A stretch of 60,608 nucleotides of DNA, taken from positions 1 through 60,608 of the forward strand of contig NZ_JALCYY010000032.1 in assembly GCF_022690685.1 (NCBI RefSeq). The letters are read 5' to 3'. Under the pieces are notes generated by a model. That model had not been told where the DNA came from. It did no database searches and saw nothing but the letters and a program-made list of their open reading frames with translations. This document shows positions 25,962 through 35,541 of the stretch, piece by piece; the stretch's first letter is position 1, and each line of letters starts with the position of its first letter. Origin of the DNA: Anaeromyxobacter terrae (lineage in GTDB: Bacteria > Myxococcota > Myxococcia > Myxococcales > Anaeromyxobacteraceae). Made by a program: the position numbers and the translations under genes.

Positions 25962-26710
25962 GGACCTGCCGCTTCCGGCACAGGGGACAGGATCGCTACG
26001 GCGTCGTCGAGGGCAGCGAGGTCCGGCCGCTCAACGCCGCGCCGTGGTCGGGCGGGCTCCCCGAGGGCCGGGCGATCCCGCTCGCCGACGTGACGCTGCT
26101 CGCGCCGGTCGAGCCGTCCAAGATCGTCTGCGTCGGCCGGAACTACCGCGCCCACGCGCGCGAGCTCGGCAACGAGGTCCCCGCGCAGCCGCTCCTCTTC
26201 CTCAAGCCGCCGACGTCGATCGTCGGCCCGCAGGAGGCGATCCGCTGCCCGGAGCAGTCGAGCGAGGTGCACCACGAGGCGGAGCTCGCCGTCGTGCTCG
26301 CGCGGCCGCTCTCGCGCGCCACTGCCGCCGAGGCGCGCGGGGCGGTGTTCGGATACAGCTGCCTGAACGACGTCACCGCGCGTGACATCCAGCGCGAGGA
26401 GAAGCAGTTCACCCGCGCGAAGGGGTTCGACACCTTCTGCCCGGTCGGGCCGTTCGTCGAGACGTCGCTCGACCCCCTCGACCTCCCCGTCGTCTGCCGG
26501 GTGAACGGCGCCGAGCGCCAGCGCGGCTCGACGCGCGACATGACGGTCGACCCGTTCGCGCTGCTCGCGTTCATCTCCCAGGTGATGACGCTCCTGCCCG
26601 GCGACGTCGTCGCCACCGGGACCCCCGAGGGCGTCGGGCCGATCCGCCGCGGGGACTGGGTCGAGGTGGACATCGCCGGGATCGGGGTCCTCCGCAATCC
26701 CGTGGTCTGA
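25958..26710 (+). CDS. Fumarylacetoacetate hydrolase-family protein
   Basis: 250 residues. FAH-fold enzymes hydrolyse or decarboxylate beta-keto acids with a divalent metal. Metal ligands are visible in [10 protein letters not shown] (two Glu) and CLNDVTARD (Asp), and the active-site loop [11 protein letters not shown] and the ATGTPEGVG turn are typical. The GTG start overlaps dapB, so it is made with the lysine enzymes, but no known lysine-pathway step needs it; acylpyruvase or oxaloacetate decarboxylase activity is a guess from related proteins. Confidence 0.88.
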   Translation: MRTCRFRHRGQDRYGVVEGSEVRPLNAAPWSGGLPEGRAIPLADVTLLAPVEPSKIVCVGRNYRAHARELGNEVPAQPLLFLKPPTSIVGPQEAIRCPEQSSEVHHEAELAVVLARPLSRATAAEARGAVFGYSCLNDVTARDIQREEKQFTRAKGFDTFCPVGPFVETSLDPLDLPVVCRVNGAERQRGSTRDMTVDPFALLAFISQVMTLLPGDVVATGTPEGVGPIRRGDWVEVDIAGIGVLRNPVV

Positions 26711-26737
26711 CCCGCGGCGGCGTGTTAGGGCAGGCGC

Positions 26738-27229
26738 ATGCGCGCCTACGTGGCCGTCGGCACGAACCTCGGCGACCGCTGGGGGCACCTCGCGCACGCG
26801 GCGCGGGCGCTCCGGGCCGAGCCGCGGGTGGCGGTGCTGCGCGGGTCGCGCGTGTTCGATACCGCGCCGCTCGGGCCGCCGCAGCCGCGCTACCTCAACG
26901 CGGTGCTGGAGCTCGAGGCGGAGCTGCCCGCCCAGGCGCTCCTCGAGGCGCTCCAGCGGGTCGAGCGAACCTGCGGCCGGCGCCGCACCGGCGCCCGCTG
27001 GACCGCCCGCACGCTCGATCTCGATCTGCTCCTCCTGGGCGACCAGGTGATCCGCACGCCCGAGCTCCTCGTGCCGCACCCCGGGCTCCTCACGCGGCGC
27101 TTCGTGCTCGCACCCCTCGCCGAGCTCTGCCCGGATCGGGTCGTCCCCGGCACGGGCCAGACCGTCACCCGGCTCCTCGCAGCCGCGCCGGCGGGCGACG
27201 TGGTGCCGGTGGGTGTCTACCCGATGTGA
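26738..27229 (+). CDS. folK: 2-amino-4-hydroxy-6-hydroxymethyldihydropteridine pyrophosphokinase
   Basis: Transfers pyrophosphate from ATP to the pterin in folate synthesis. 163 residues. The signature is seen as RWTARTLDLDLLLLG, followed by VPHPGLLTRRFVLAPLAEL; the N-terminus AYVAVGTNLGDR is also typical. It lies 27 bases after the FAH gene and is probably in the same operon. Other folate genes are absent here. Confidence 0.95.
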   Translation: MRAYVAVGTNLGDRWGHLAHAARALRAEPRVAVLRGSRVFDTAPLGPPQPRYLNAVLELEAELPAQALLEALQRVERTCGRRRTGARWTARTLDLDLLLLGDQVIRTPELLVPHPGLLTRRFVLAPLAELCPDRVVPGTGQTVTRLLAAAPAGDVVPVGVYPM

Positions 27230-27257
27230 ACAGGCGGCCGACCCCCGACCCCGACCG

Positions 27258-28133
27258 ATGATCCCTCGCGCGCTCCTCCCCGTCGCCCTCGCCGTCGCCC
27301 TCGCCGCTTGCGAGCGCGAGCCGCGCACCATCGTCGCCGCGCCGGCCGATCCGCCGCGCCCGCTGGGGAGCGCTCCGGCCCAGCGCGCCGACGCGCCCCC
27401 GCCCGGAGCGCGCGCCCCGGCGGCGGGCGCGCCTGCCGCGCCGGCGCCCGGGAGGCGCGAGCCGCAGGGGCTGCCCTCCTCCTCGGAGCTGCTCGCCCAG
27501 GTCGAGGCGATGAAGGGGCAGCTCGCGTCCGCGCCCAAGTCGCTCGAGATCCTGCTCGCGCTCGGGAACCTGTACTACCAGGAGAGCCGCTACGCGGACG
27601 CGATCGGCTGGTACGATCAGGCGGTCGCGGTCGCCGAGCCGGCCTGGAAGGACTACCTCGCGCTGCCGCCCTCCGCGCGTGCGAAGGAGCCCAGCCCCGC
27701 GGTGAAGGAGGCGTGCACGCGCTCCCAGGCGCGCGGGTTCGAGCCGCTCGTGCGCGCGGCGCAGGGGCGGGCGCGGCGGAAGGACGTCGCGGGGGCCGCG
27801 TACTGCTACCGCGCCGCGCTCGAGCCGTCGGTCGGGGCGCGCATCCAGCGCGCGAACGCGAAGCTCCTCGCCGGCGACGCGGCCGGGGCCATCGCGGACC
27901 ACGAGGCGGTGCTCGCGCGGATCCCGGACCAGCCCGACGCCATGTACTTCCTCGGCCTCGCGCTCGCGGAGACGGCGGAGGGGAACATCGGCCAGCTCGA
28001 GCGCGCCCGCGCGCTGTGGAAGCGGGTGGGAGAGGTCCAGCCGAACGGGCCGTACACGGACGGTCTCATGATGGCGATGGCAGAGGTCGAGCGGCGCATC
28101 GCCGCCGCGCAGTCCGCGCGGCTGGGGCGCTGA
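27258..28133 (+). CDS. TPR-containing lipoprotein
   Basis: 291 residues from ATG 27258. Signal sequence with lipobox LAAC, then about 55 residues of Pro/Ala-rich linker. TPR-like helix pairs follow: EILLALGNLYYQESRYADAIGWYDQAV (about 93-119), a second unit around DVAGAAYCYRAAL, a third around DAAGAIADHEAVL and the segment DAMYFLGLALAE. TPRs bind partner proteins. It may help assemble an envelope complex, but no partner is indicated. Start lies 28 bases after folK. Confidence 0.78.
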   Translation: MIPRALLPVALAVALAACEREPRTIVAAPADPPRPLGSAPAQRADAPPPGARAPAAGAPAAPAPGRREPQGLPSSSELLAQVEAMKGQLASAPKSLEILLALGNLYYQESRYADAIGWYDQAVAVAEPAWKDYLALPPSARAKEPSPAVKEACTRSQARGFEPLVRAAQGRARRKDVAGAAYCYRAALEPSVGARIQRANAKLLAGDAAGAIADHEAVLARIPDQPDAMYFLGLALAETAEGNIGQLERARALWKRVGEVQPNGPYTDGLMMAMAEVERRIAAAQSARLGR

Positions 28134-28204
28134 GCCGGCGGCGCGGCCCCGGCCCTGACGTTTCCGCGCGCGCCGCGGCGGCTCCCCCGCTACAACGGTC
28201 GGCC

Positions 28205-28810
28205 ATGCCCCGGCTCTACTACGTCCCCCACACCCGCGCCTCGCGCCCCCGCATCGTCCTCGAGGAGCTCGGCATCCCGTACGAGCTCGTCCGGCTCGAC
28301 CCGGCGAAGGCCGAGACGCGCACCTCCGAGCACCTCGCCCGCCACCCGCTCGGCCACGTGCCCGCGCTGGAGGACGGTGAGGTCAGCATCTTCGAGTCCG
28401 GCGCGATCTGCTTCTGGCTCGCGGAGCGCTACGGCGAGGGGAGGCTCCTCCCGCCGCCGGGCACCCCCGGCCGCGCGCTCGCCTACCAGTGGCTGTGCTT
28501 CGCGCTCTCCGAGCTCGAGCCGCCGCTCTCGCCGCTCGCCGCGGAGCTGAAGAAGCCCGAGGCGGAGCGGGACCCGGCGCGCATCGAGGGTGGCAGGGCC
28601 CGGTTCCACGCCGCGGCGAAGGCCGTCGACGCTGCGCTGGCGGGCCGCGACTTTCTCCTCGGAGACGAGCTCTCCGTCGTGGACGTCGTCGTCGCAGCGA
28701 TCCTCTCGTACGGGAAGTTCCTCGCCGGCCTCCAGGGGATGCCGACCGCCGAGGCTTACGTGCTGCGGCTCCGCGGCCGGCCGGCGTGGAAGCGCGCGAC
28801 GGCGGACTGA
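28205..28810 (+). CDS. Glutathione S-transferase-family protein
   Basis: 201 residues. The N-terminal thioredoxin-like domain has LYYVPHTRASRPRIVLEELGIPYE and the cis-Pro/GSH-binding HPLGHVPALEDG and FESGAICFWLAERYG. The C-terminal helical domain includes FLLGDELSVVDVVVA with the N-cap box. It conjugates or reduces substrates with glutathione; specific substrate unknown. ATG at 28205. A hairpin follows at 28860. Confidence 0.88.
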   Translation: MPRLYYVPHTRASRPRIVLEELGIPYELVRLDPAKAETRTSEHLARHPLGHVPALEDGEVSIFESGAICFWLAERYGEGRLLPPPGTPGRALAYQWLCFALSELEPPLSPLAAELKKPEAERDPARIEGGRARFHAAAKAVDAALAGRDFLLGDELSVVDVVVAAILSYGKFLAGLQGMPTAEAYVLRLRGRPAWKRATAD

Positions 28811-28859
28811 CCGCGCGGAGGTCGCTCGGATCGAGATCCGGGTCCGTCCCTCGACTCCA

Positions 28860-28881
28860 CGTCTCGGCTGACGCCGAGACG
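28860..28881 (+). terminator. Hairpin after the GST gene
   Basis: CGTCTCGGC and GCCGAGACG form nine pairs around TGAC, 50 bases after the stop codon. There is no T-run, so function as terminator is moderate. Confidence 0.45.
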
Positions 28882-28963
28882 CTACGCTCGGGATGAGCGG
28901 CCTCTCGAGGTCGGGGTCGAGCTCGAGTTCACGGAGAGCGGCTCTCGCCTCGAGAATTGACGC

Positions 28964-29656
28964 ATGCATCGGCGCGCGGGACCATGCCGCCCAATGCGCC
29001 CAGAGCCCGCGCCGCGCCCGACCGACGCCCAGACGTCACCCTCGCCCCGCGCGATCGCTGCGCCGGCCGCCCTCGCTGCGGCGCTCCTCGCGCTCGCCGT
29101 CTCCGGCATCGCCCCGAAGGATCGGCTCACCTGGCTCATGGAGGTCGCGCCGATCCTCGTCGCGCTCCCCGTGCTCGTCGCGACGCGCCGGACGTTCCCG
29201 CTCACGCCGCTCCTCTACGCGCTGCTCGCAGTCCACGCCGCGATCCTCGCCGTCGGGGGGCACTACACCTATGCCGAGGTGCCGCTCGGCTTCTGGGTGA
29301 GCGATGCGCTCGGGCTCGCACGCAACCACTACGACCGGCTCGGCCACCTCGCCCAGGGCTTCGTCCCCGCGCTCGTCGCCCGCGAGCTGCTGCTCCGCAC
29401 CTCGCCACTCCGGCGCGGGCGGTGGCTGTTCGTGCTCGTCACCGCCGTCGCGCTCGCCATCTCCGCGCTCTACGAGCTCGTGGAGTGGGGCGCCGCGCTC
29501 TCGCTCGGCCAGTCCGCCGACGCGTTCCTCGGGACGCAGGGCGACCCGTGGGACACGCAGTGGGACATGTTCCTCGCGCTCCTCGGCGCGCTGGCGGCGC
29601 AGCTCGCCCTCGCGCGCACGCAGGACCGGCAGCTCGCGGAGCTTCCCGTCCGCTAA
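28964..29656 (+). CDS. DUF2238 (YjdF-like) inner-membrane protein
   Basis: Up to 230 residues; ATG 28994 is an equally possible start. Six or so hydrophobic helices are visible, with the conserved segment RNHYDRLGHLAQGFVPALVARELLLR and the acidic motif SALYELVEWG, then GDPWDTQWDMFLALLGA, as in YjdF/DUF2238. Function is unknown. Its stop codon TAA overlaps by two bases the stop of the convergent aldolase gene. Confidence 0.82.
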   Translation: MHRRAGPCRPMRPEPAPRPTDAQTSPSPRAIAAPAALAAALLALAVSGIAPKDRLTWLMEVAPILVALPVLVATRRTFPLTPLLYALLAVHAAILAVGGHYTYAEVPLGFWVSDALGLARNHYDRLGHLAQGFVPALVARELLLRTSPLRRGRWLFVLVTAVALAISALYELVEWGAALSLGQSADAFLGTQGDPWDTQWDMFLALLGALAAQLALARTQDRQLAELPVR

Positions 29657-30363
29657 CCCCGCGAGGGCCGCCCCGCCGCGGCGAGCACCTTCGCGATCGC
29701 CTCGGCTGGCAACGGCTCGCACCGTCCGGCGAGCCGGGCGACGAGCGCGACGCGCGCGACGCGCTCGAGCGTCTCCATCCGGTCGAACGCCTCGTCGAGC
29801 GTGCGCCCGAGGGCGAGCGCGCCGTGGCGCTCGAGGAGGACCACGTCGTGGCGCGCCCAGAGCGGTGCGAGCGAGGCGGGGACCTCGCCGGTGCCGGGCG
29901 TCGCGAACGGCGCCAGGGCGATCTCGCCGAGCGTGACCGCCGCCTCCGGCACGAGATCGTTCGGCGGCGGGAGCCCCGCGACGGTGAGCGCGACGGCGGT
30001 GACCGGGTGCGCGTGCACGACCGCCGCGACGTCCTCGCGCGCCGCGTACGCGGCGAGGTGCATGCGGAGCTCGGTCGAGGCCCGCCCGGCTCCCGAGACG
30101 ACCGTGCCGCGCCCGTCCACGACGACGAGGTCGGCGGGCGCGAGGTAGCCCTTGTTCGCGCCGGAGGGGGTGACGAGGAAGCGGTCGGGGCCGAGCCGGA
30201 CGGAGACGTTGCCCTCGCCTGCGCCGATGAGGTCGCGGCCGTGGAGCCGCCGGCAGCACTCGACGACGGCCGCGCGCAGCGCGCGCTCTCCGGCCGCGGC
30301 GCGGTGCGCGGCCGCGCGAGGCGGCGCGCGGCGGGCGGGAGCGGCGTGGCGGCGCGGGCTCAT
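29653..30363 (-). CDS. Class II aldolase/adducin-family protein
   Basis: 236 residues, with an Arg/Pro/Ala-rich first 26 residues. The Zn-dependent aldolase fold is shown by EGNVSVR, TPSGANKGYL, TELRMHLAAY and the zinc histidines in VHAHPVT and LERHGALALG. Family members cleave sugar phosphates such as fuculose-1-phosphate or related substrates. It starts 2 bases after kdsD, suggesting co-transcription, which may hint at an action on a phosphorylated sugar. Confidence 0.85.
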   Translation of the reverse strand: MSPRRHAAPARRAPPRAAAHRAAAGERALRAAVVECCRRLHGRDLIGAGEGNVSVRLGPDRFLVTPSGANKGYLAPADLVVVDGRGTVVSGAGRASTELRMHLAAYAAREDVAAVVHAHPVTAVALTVAGLPPPNDLVPEAAVTLGEIALAPFATPGTGEVPASLAPLWARHDVVLLERHGALALGRTLDEAFDRMETLERVARVALVARLAGRCEPLPAEAIAKVLAAAGRPSRG

Positions 30364-30365
30364 GA

Positions 30366-31397
30366 TCAGAGGATCTTGGCGGCGAGGAGGTCCTGCACGT
30401 CGAGGAGCCCCACCGGGCGGCCTTCCTCGTCCACGACCGGGACCTGGTCGATGCGCGCCTGGCGGAGGACGCGGGCGGCGTCGACGACGAGCGCGTCGGG
30501 CCGGACGGTGCGCGGGTTGCGGCCCATCGCGGAGGACACCGGCCGGGTGAAGTCGGTCTCGCCGTGCTCGACGAGCCGGCGCAGGTCCCCGTCGGTGAAG
30601 ATGCCGACGAGCTTGCCCGCCGCGTCGACGACGCTCGTCGCGCCGGGCCGGCCGGGCGTCTCGGTCATCCGCGCCACGGCGGCGGAGAGCGGCTGGTCCT
30701 CGCGCACGACCGGGTTCGCCTCCGCGCCGCGCATGAGCTCGCGGACCTTCATGAGCCCGCGGCCGAGCTTCCCGCCGGGGTGGAAGAGCGCGTACTCCTC
30801 CTTCTCGAAGGGGCGGTTCGCGAGCACCGTCATGGCGAGTGCGTCGCCCACCGCGAGCAGCACGGCGGTCGAGGCGGTCGGGGCGAGCCCCATCGGGCAG
30901 GCCTCCGCGACGTCGCCGATGGCGAGGACGAGGTCGGCCGCGCGCGCGAGCGGGTTCACGCGGTCGCGCGTCACCGCGACGACGCGGGCGCCGATCTTCT
31001 TGAGCGCCGGGAGGAGGCGGAGGATCTCCTCGGTCTCGCCCGAGTTCGACAGCGCGATGACGACGTCGTCCTTGGTGATCCGGCCGAGGTCCCCGTGCGC
31101 CGCCTCGGCGGGGTGGACGAAGTGGGAGGGCGTGCCCGTCGAGGCGAGGGTGGCGGAGATCTTCTGCGCCACGAAGCCGGGCTTGCCCATCCCGGTCACG
31201 ACCACGCGGCCGCGGCAGCCGAGCACCCACCGGACCGCCTCGGCGAAGCGGTCGTCGAGGCGGACGGCGGCGATGGCGCGCGCCTCGGCGTCGAGCACGG
31301 TGCGGCCGTACTCGAGCAGGGAGCGATCGGAGCGCGCGGGGCGCTTCGCGCGCGAGCGGGGGAGGCGAACCACGCGGGCCTTCGGTCGGCTGGCCAT
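30366..31397 (-). CDS. kdsD: D-arabinose 5-phosphate isomerase (KdsD/KpsF family)
   Basis: Converts ribulose-5-phosphate to arabinose-5-phosphate, the first step toward KDO for LPS. 343 residues. N-terminal basic extension, then a SIS domain (about 55-185) with VVVTGMGKPGFVAQKISATLASTG, HGDLG and ALSNSGETEE, then two CBS domains (about 215-343) with VFVDGDLRR-like IFTDGDLRRL. ATG 31397 lies 12 bases after a TATATC box, so the mRNA leader would be very short. It is followed by the aldolase gene. Confidence 0.93.
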   Translation of the reverse strand: MASRPKARVVRLPRSRAKRPARSDRSLLEYGRTVLDAEARAIAAVRLDDRFAEAVRWVLGCRGRVVVTGMGKPGFVAQKISATLASTGTPSHFVHPAEAAHGDLGRITKDDVVIALSNSGETEEILRLLPALKKIGARVVAVTRDRVNPLARAADLVLAIGDVAEACPMGLAPTASTAVLLAVGDALAMTVLANRPFEKEEYALFHPGGKLGRGLMKVRELMRGAEANPVVREDQPLSAAVARMTETPGRPGATSVVDAAGKLVGIFTDGDLRRLVEHGETDFTRPVSSAMGRNPRTVRPDALVVDAARVLRQARIDQVPVVDEEGRPVGLLDVQDLLAAKIL

Positions 31398-31409
31398 GAG
31401 GTTGCGCGC

Positions 31410-31460
31410 GATATAGCACTTTCGCGCCCCTTGCGGCAGCGCGGGCCGGTGCGCTATGGG
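31410..31460. promoter_or_regulatory. Divergent promoter region of kdsD and the transaldolase gene
   Basis: On the plus strand TTGCGG (31431-31436), 18-base spacer and TATGGG (31455-31460). On the minus strand CTGCCG (31439-31434), 18-base spacer and TATATC (31415-31410). The two -35 boxes overlap, so expression of the genes may be mutually exclusive or jointly controlled. Confidence 0.35.
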
Positions 31461-31484
31461 ACGCCCCTCCGGAGGTAGCCCACG

Positions 31485-32132
31485 ATGCAGTTCTTCATCG
31501 ACTCTGCCGACGTCGGCGAGATCAAGAAGGCCCTCGCCCTCGGCCTGTGCGACGGCGTGACGACCAACCCCTCGCTCGTCGCCAAGACCGGCCGGGCGTT
31601 CGACGAGGTCCTGAGGGAGATCGTGGCGCTCGCCCCCGGTCCGATCTCGGCCGAGGTCACCGCCATCGACGCGGAGGGCATGGTCCGCGAGGCGCGCGCC
31701 TACGCCAAGTACGGCGACCAGGTGGTCATCAAGATCCCCCTCATCGTCGAGGGGCTGCGCGCGGTGAAGGTGCTCTCCGACGAGGGCGTGAAGACGAACG
31801 TCACGCTCTGCTTCTCGGCGGTGCAGGCGCTCCTCGCCGCCAAGGCGGGCGCGACCTACGTGTCGCCCTTCGTCGGCCGGCTGGACGACATCTCGCAGGA
31901 CGGCATGGCGCTCATCGCCGACATCCTGCAGATCTACCGGAACTACGACTTCGACACGAAGGTGCTCGTCGCCTCGGTGCGCCACCCGGTGCACGTGCTG
32001 GAGGCGGCGCGCCTCGGGGCGGACGTGGCGACGATCCCCTTCGCCGTCATCGAGCAGCTCGCGAAGCACCCCCTCACCGACAGCGGGCTCAAGAAGTTCC
32101 TCGCCGACTGGGAGAAGGTGCCGAAGAAGTAG
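31485..32132 (+). CDS. Transaldolase, small TalC/FSA-type
   Basis: 215 residues, the size of the decameric fructose-6-phosphate aldolase/transaldolase group. The Schiff-base Lys83 is in [16 protein letters not shown] near the N-terminus and [12 protein letters not shown] are the family signatures. It transfers a dihydroxyacetone unit in the pentose phosphate pathway. GGAGG precedes the ATG. The neighbouring kdsD also handles pentose phosphates, so the pair is biochemically sensible. Confidence 0.95.
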   Translation: MQFFIDSADVGEIKKALALGLCDGVTTNPSLVAKTGRAFDEVLREIVALAPGPISAEVTAIDAEGMVREARAYAKYGDQVVIKIPLIVEGLRAVKVLSDEGVKTNVTLCFSAVQALLAAKAGATYVSPFVGRLDDISQDGMALIADILQIYRNYDFDTKVLVASVRHPVHVLEAARLGADVATIPFAVIEQLAKHPLTDSGLKKFLADWEKVPKK

Positions 32133-32268
32133 CGCGTCGCCTTCCCTTCGCCTGCCGGTCACCCGGGCTCGGGCCCCGCCTCCGCGGCGGGCGCCCGCGT
32201 GCCGGGCACTCACCCGATGCGCATCGTTCGGCCGTCGCCGCGACCTCGAGGCCGCGGGGGGAGGCAAC

Positions 32269-32484
32269 ATGCCATCGCTCGCCCGTCCGTCGGCCGTCCT
32301 GGCGGCCGTCGTCGCGTTCCTCGCGCCCGTCCTGGTGCTCGCCCAGGCCGCCGATCCGGCGGCCGCGACGAACGCGGGATTCGGCTGGGTCTGGATCGTC
32401 GCCGCCGCGGCGATCGTCATCGCGCTCTTCTGGATCGTCTTCTCCGGCCGTCGCGGAACGACCCCGCCCGCGCGACGGTCTTGA
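32269..32484 (+). CDS. Small membrane protein of unknown function
   Basis: 71 residues. A first hydrophobic stretch ending VLVLAQA looks like a cleavable signal peptide, and a second, VWIVAAAAIVIALFWIVF, is a membrane segment followed by RRGTTPPARRS, a basic cytoplasmic end. GGGGGAGG stands before the ATG, which supports translation. No function is evident. Confidence 0.6.
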   Translation: MPSLARPSAVLAAVVAFLAPVLVLAQAADPAAATNAGFGWVWIVAAAAIVIALFWIVFSGRRGTTPPARRS

Positions 32485-32531
32485 GGCGATCCGGCGGGAT
32501 CGAGCACCCGCCGCCGGCCACCTCGCGCGGA

Positions 32532-32978
32532 TCAGCCCAGCGTCACGCGGAACAGGCGGCGCTCGACGTCGTCGAGCATCGCGACGAGATCCTCGCGGCG
32601 GATGCGGGCGCCCTCCGCGTGCTCCTTGAGGCCGAGGCACTTCTCGGTCAGGAGCCGGACGAGCAGGTGGAGGGACGCCGCCTCGGCGGGGGACTGCAGC
32701 CGGTGCGCGCCCTCGGCGAGGCGCCGCTCGACGCCCTCGAAGTCTCGCAGCAGGTCCTGGCGCGCGATCTCGAGCGCGAAGCGCAGCACGTCGTCGCGGG
32801 GACGCTCCGCGGCGCCGGCCGCCCAGCGCGCGCGCAGCTCCTCCGAGACCCAGTCCAGGAACGGCGGCGGCCACGCCTCGAGCTCGCGCGCGAGCTCGCC
32901 CGCGAAGCGCTCGAGGACGTACGCCTTCACCGGCTGCTTCTCGCGCTCGTAGAGGAAGTCGAAGCGGCGGTCTCGCAC
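32532..32978 (-). CDS. Helical hypothetical protein
   Basis: 148 residues from GTG 32978; a longer version from 33020 is possible. Not recognised. It is predicted almost entirely helical and charged, beginning VRDRRFDFLYEREKQPVKAYVLERFAGEL and ending in EDLVAMLDDVERRLFRVTLG. There is one Cys (CLGLK) and no signal peptide. It lies 52 bases downstream of the lipase-like gene on the same strand. Confidence 0.6.
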   Translation of the reverse strand: MRDRRFDFLYEREKQPVKAYVLERFAGELARELEAWPPPFLDWVSEELRARWAAGAAERPRDDVLRFALEIARQDLLRDFEGVERRLAEGAHRLQSPAEAASLHLLVRLLTEKCLGLKEHAEGARIRREDLVAMLDDVERRLFRVTLG

Positions 32979-33030
32979 GGCTGCGAGTGTACCGCGGGCG
33001 CCGGCCGCGGCGCGCCGCACGCCCGGGCCT

Positions 33031-33870
33031 TCAGGCCGCGTCCGTGCCCGGCTCCTTGCGCGCGCCGTTCGCGGGGCGCTCCGCGCGGCCGCCCCGCATC
33101 GCGGTGAGAGGGCCGCGCACGACGGGGGCCTCGGCCTCGCCCGCGCGGAGCTCGCGCAGGAGCACCTCGTAGACGCGCTTGCCCGTGACGAACGTGCGGT
33201 GGTCGCCCTTCACCTCGACGTTCACGAGGTGCGGGAGCCCGTGCGTCTCGATCACGCCGCTCGGGAACGGCGCCCACCCGTCGCGCCGGGACCAGATGGA
33301 CGCGAGCCGCACCTGCGCCGGCCAGGGACCGTCGTGGAGCCGCTCGAGGAACGCGCTCCCCGGCATCATCTGCCAGACCGAGCGCGAGACCCCTCCGAGC
33401 GGCAGGCCGAGGTAGGCGAGGGGCGTGCCGTGGTGCGGCGTCCCCAGCGTCACGACGGCGCGCGCGCGGCGCCAGCCGCCGAGCCGCTTCACGTAGTAGG
33501 CGGCGACGAGGCCGCCCTTCGAGTGGCCGACGATGGTGAGCGGGCCCATGCCCGGGTTCCGCGCGTAGATGCGCTCGACCTTGGCGCGCACGAGGTCCGC
33601 GACGTCGTCGATGCCGCGGGTGTTGAAGGCGCCGCCGAGGCCGCCGAGGCGGAGGGAGAAGACGCCGTAGCCGTCGCGCCGCAGCCGCCGCTCGAGGATG
33701 TCGAAGGTGCGGCGCGACGCGAAGAAGCCATGCAGCAGGAGCACCGGGCGCGGGCAGTTGGAGAAGTCGGTGCGCTTCTCGATCCGGTCCGCCGTGCCCG
33801 GCAGCTCGAGCGCTGCCGCGATCTCGTCCACCTGCCGCGCCGCCCGCCGGATGATCCGAAGGAGCTTCAT
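33031..33870 (-). CDS. Lipase-like alpha/beta hydrolase
   Basis: 279 residues. The nucleophile elbow is VGHSKGGLVA, the oxyanion loop LLLHGFFASRRTFD, and the acid and His are probably in WAPFPSGV and GDHRTFV. The layout resembles class 2 triacylglycerol lipases and PGAP1-like esterases. No signal peptide is evident, so it is probably cytoplasmic or membrane-associated. The C-terminus is a basic low-complexity tail. Substrate not known. Confidence 0.82.
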   Translation of the reverse strand: MKLLRIIRRAARQVDEIAAALELPGTADRIEKRTDFSNCPRPVLLLHGFFASRRTFDILERRLRRDGYGVFSLRLGGLGGAFNTRGIDDVADLVRAKVERIYARNPGMGPLTIVGHSKGGLVAAYYVKRLGGWRRARAVVTLGTPHHGTPLAYLGLPLGGVSRSVWQMMPGSAFLERLHDGPWPAQVRLASIWSRRDGWAPFPSGVIETHGLPHLVNVEVKGDHRTFVTGKRVYEVLLRELRAGEAEAPVVRGPLTAMRGGRAERPANGARKEPGTDAA

Positions 33871-34066
33871 ACGGAGCGCCTCCCGAAGGTCAGTCTAATG
33901 CGCCGCACGCACGGCGGCAGGGGGGCGCGCCTGGCGAGCGTGTCCATGCGGCGAGGGACGCTCGACGTCGCCGCCGGGCCGGCCGAGGGTCGTCGGGGCG
34001 GCGCGCCCGTCCTTGAGCGGGCCGCTCGCACGCGCTAAGACTCGGGATTCCCTGCCGGAGGTCCCG

Positions 34067-35083
34067 ATGCTCGTGGTCATGAAGCCCCACGCCAGCGAGG
34101 GCGAGATCGCCGCCGTCGTCGAGCGGATCCGTTCCCTCGGGCTCTCCGCCCACCCCATCCCGGGCGCCCAGCGGGTCGCCATCGGGATCACCGGAAACAA
34201 GGGGGGCCTCGAGCCGGAGCTCTTCGAGACCCTGCCCGGGGTGCAGGACGCGCTGCGCGTCTCCCAGCCGTTCAAGCTCGTCTCACGCGAGGTGAAGGAG
34301 GAGGACACCGTCCTCGACGTCGGCGGGGTCCCGCTCGGCGGGAACGCGCTCGCCATCATGGCGGGGCCGTGCTCGGTCGAGTCGAGGGAGCAGCTGCTCG
34401 AGGCGGCGCACGCGGTCCGCGCCGCGGGGGCGCGCTTCCTCCGCGGCGGCGCCTACAAGCCGCGCACGAGCCCCTACGAGTTCCAGGGGCTCGCCGAGGA
34501 GGGCCTGAAGCTGCTCGCGCTGGCCCGCGAGGAGACGGGCCTCAAGGTCGTGACCGAGGTGATGGACGTCGAGACGCTCCCGATGGTCGCGGAGTACGCG
34601 GACGTGCTCCAGATCGGGGCGCGCAACATGCAGAACTTCTCGCTCCTGAAGCAGCTCGGCACGCTCGGCAAACCCGTGCTCCTGAAGCGCGGCCCCTCGG
34701 CCACCATCAAGGAGTGGCTCATGGCCGCCGAGTACGTGGTCTCGCGCGGCAACTACCAGGTGGCGCTCTGCGAGCGCGGGATCCGCACCTTCGAGACGAT
34801 GACCCGCAACACGCTCGACCTGAACGCCGTGCCCGTGCTGAAGGCGCTCACGCACCTGCCGGTCCTGGTGGATCCCTCGCACGGCATCGGCCTCAGGGCC
34901 CACGTCGCGGCCATGGCGCGCGCCGGCGTCGCGGCCGGTGCGGACGGCCTCATCGTCGAGGTCCACCCCCACCCGGAGAAGGCGCTCTCCGACGGGCAGC
35001 AGTCGCTCACGCCGCCCGAGTTCGAGGAGCTCATGCGCCAGGTGCGCGTGATCGCCGGCGCCGTGGGGCGCGCCGTCGCCTGA
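34067..35083 (+). CDS. aroF: 3-deoxy-7-phosphoheptulonate (DAHP) synthase, type I-beta with ferredoxin-like regulatory domain
   Basis: First enzyme of the shikimate pathway, joining PEP and erythrose-4-phosphate. 338 residues from ATG 34067 (GGAG 6 bases upstream). Residues 1-70 form the ferredoxin-like domain that in Thermotoga-type enzymes gives feedback control. The barrel follows with [48 protein letters not shown] and DPSHGIG, including metal and substrate ligands. It feeds the tryptophan operon located downstream on the other strand and has a strong terminator. Confidence 0.96.
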   Translation: MLVVMKPHASEGEIAAVVERIRSLGLSAHPIPGAQRVAIGITGNKGGLEPELFETLPGVQDALRVSQPFKLVSREVKEEDTVLDVGGVPLGGNALAIMAGPCSVESREQLLEAAHAVRAAGARFLRGGAYKPRTSPYEFQGLAEEGLKLLALAREETGLKVVTEVMDVETLPMVAEYADVLQIGARNMQNFSLLKQLGTLGKPVLLKRGPSATIKEWLMAAEYVVSRGNYQVALCERGIRTFETMTRNTLDLNAVPVLKALTHLPVLVDPSHGIGLRAHVAAMARAGVAAGADGLIVEVHPHPEKALSDGQQSLTPPEFEELMRQVRVIAGAVGRAVA

Positions 35084-35089
35084 GGCGAC

Positions 35090-35142
35090 CGCCGCCCGTC
35101 CGTCGCGAGCACGTCGGGAGCGAGCGGACGGGCGGCGTCTTT
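35090..35142 (+). terminator. Intrinsic terminator of DAHP synthase
   Basis: CGCCGCCCGTCCG (35090-35102) and CGGACGGGCGGCG (35125-35137) form 13 perfect pairs, followed by TCTTT. Begins 7 bases after the stop codon. Confidence 0.8.
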
Positions 35143-35213
35143 CGCACCGGACGGGGCGCGGCCACGTGGTGTCCCCGACTTGCCAAGCCGCAAACCGGTC
35201 TTACGGTCGTGGC

Positions 35214-35426
35214 ATGAGGCACGAGCCGCACTCCCCGACGACCGACGCGACGAAGGATCTCCGCCTGCCGAACGGCTGCCTCCTGTGCGGCGGCGATCTC
35301 GACGTGCGCGTGACCGACGGCGCGGCGCGGAGCTTCTGCGGCCACTGCCGCTGGATCAGCAGCCCGCACATGCAGCGGCACGAGGACGGGATCCACATCG
35401 TCCACCCGGCGGGCGGCATCGCCTGA
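35214..35426 (+). CDS. Small zinc-ribbon protein
   Basis: 70 residues from ATG 35214. Two Cys pairs, CLLCGG and CGHCRW, separated by 19 residues, form a zinc ribbon; the second half ends in a His-rich segment ([13 protein letters not shown]). It resembles many uncharacterised ribbon proteins. No ribosome-binding site is clear. Function unknown. Confidence 0.65.
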   Translation: MRHEPHSPTTDATKDLRLPNGCLLCGGDLDVRVTDGAARSFCGHCRWISSPHMQRHEDGIHIVHPAGGIA

Positions 35427-35541
35427 ACGCGGCGGCCGGCGCTCGGCGCCCGAGCGGTTTCGCCAAAGGCGAGTGAAGCGAGCCCGCCGGGGCGCCGACG
35501 CGGAATCGGCGAAGCCGATCGCGTTGGCGCATGGGACCCGG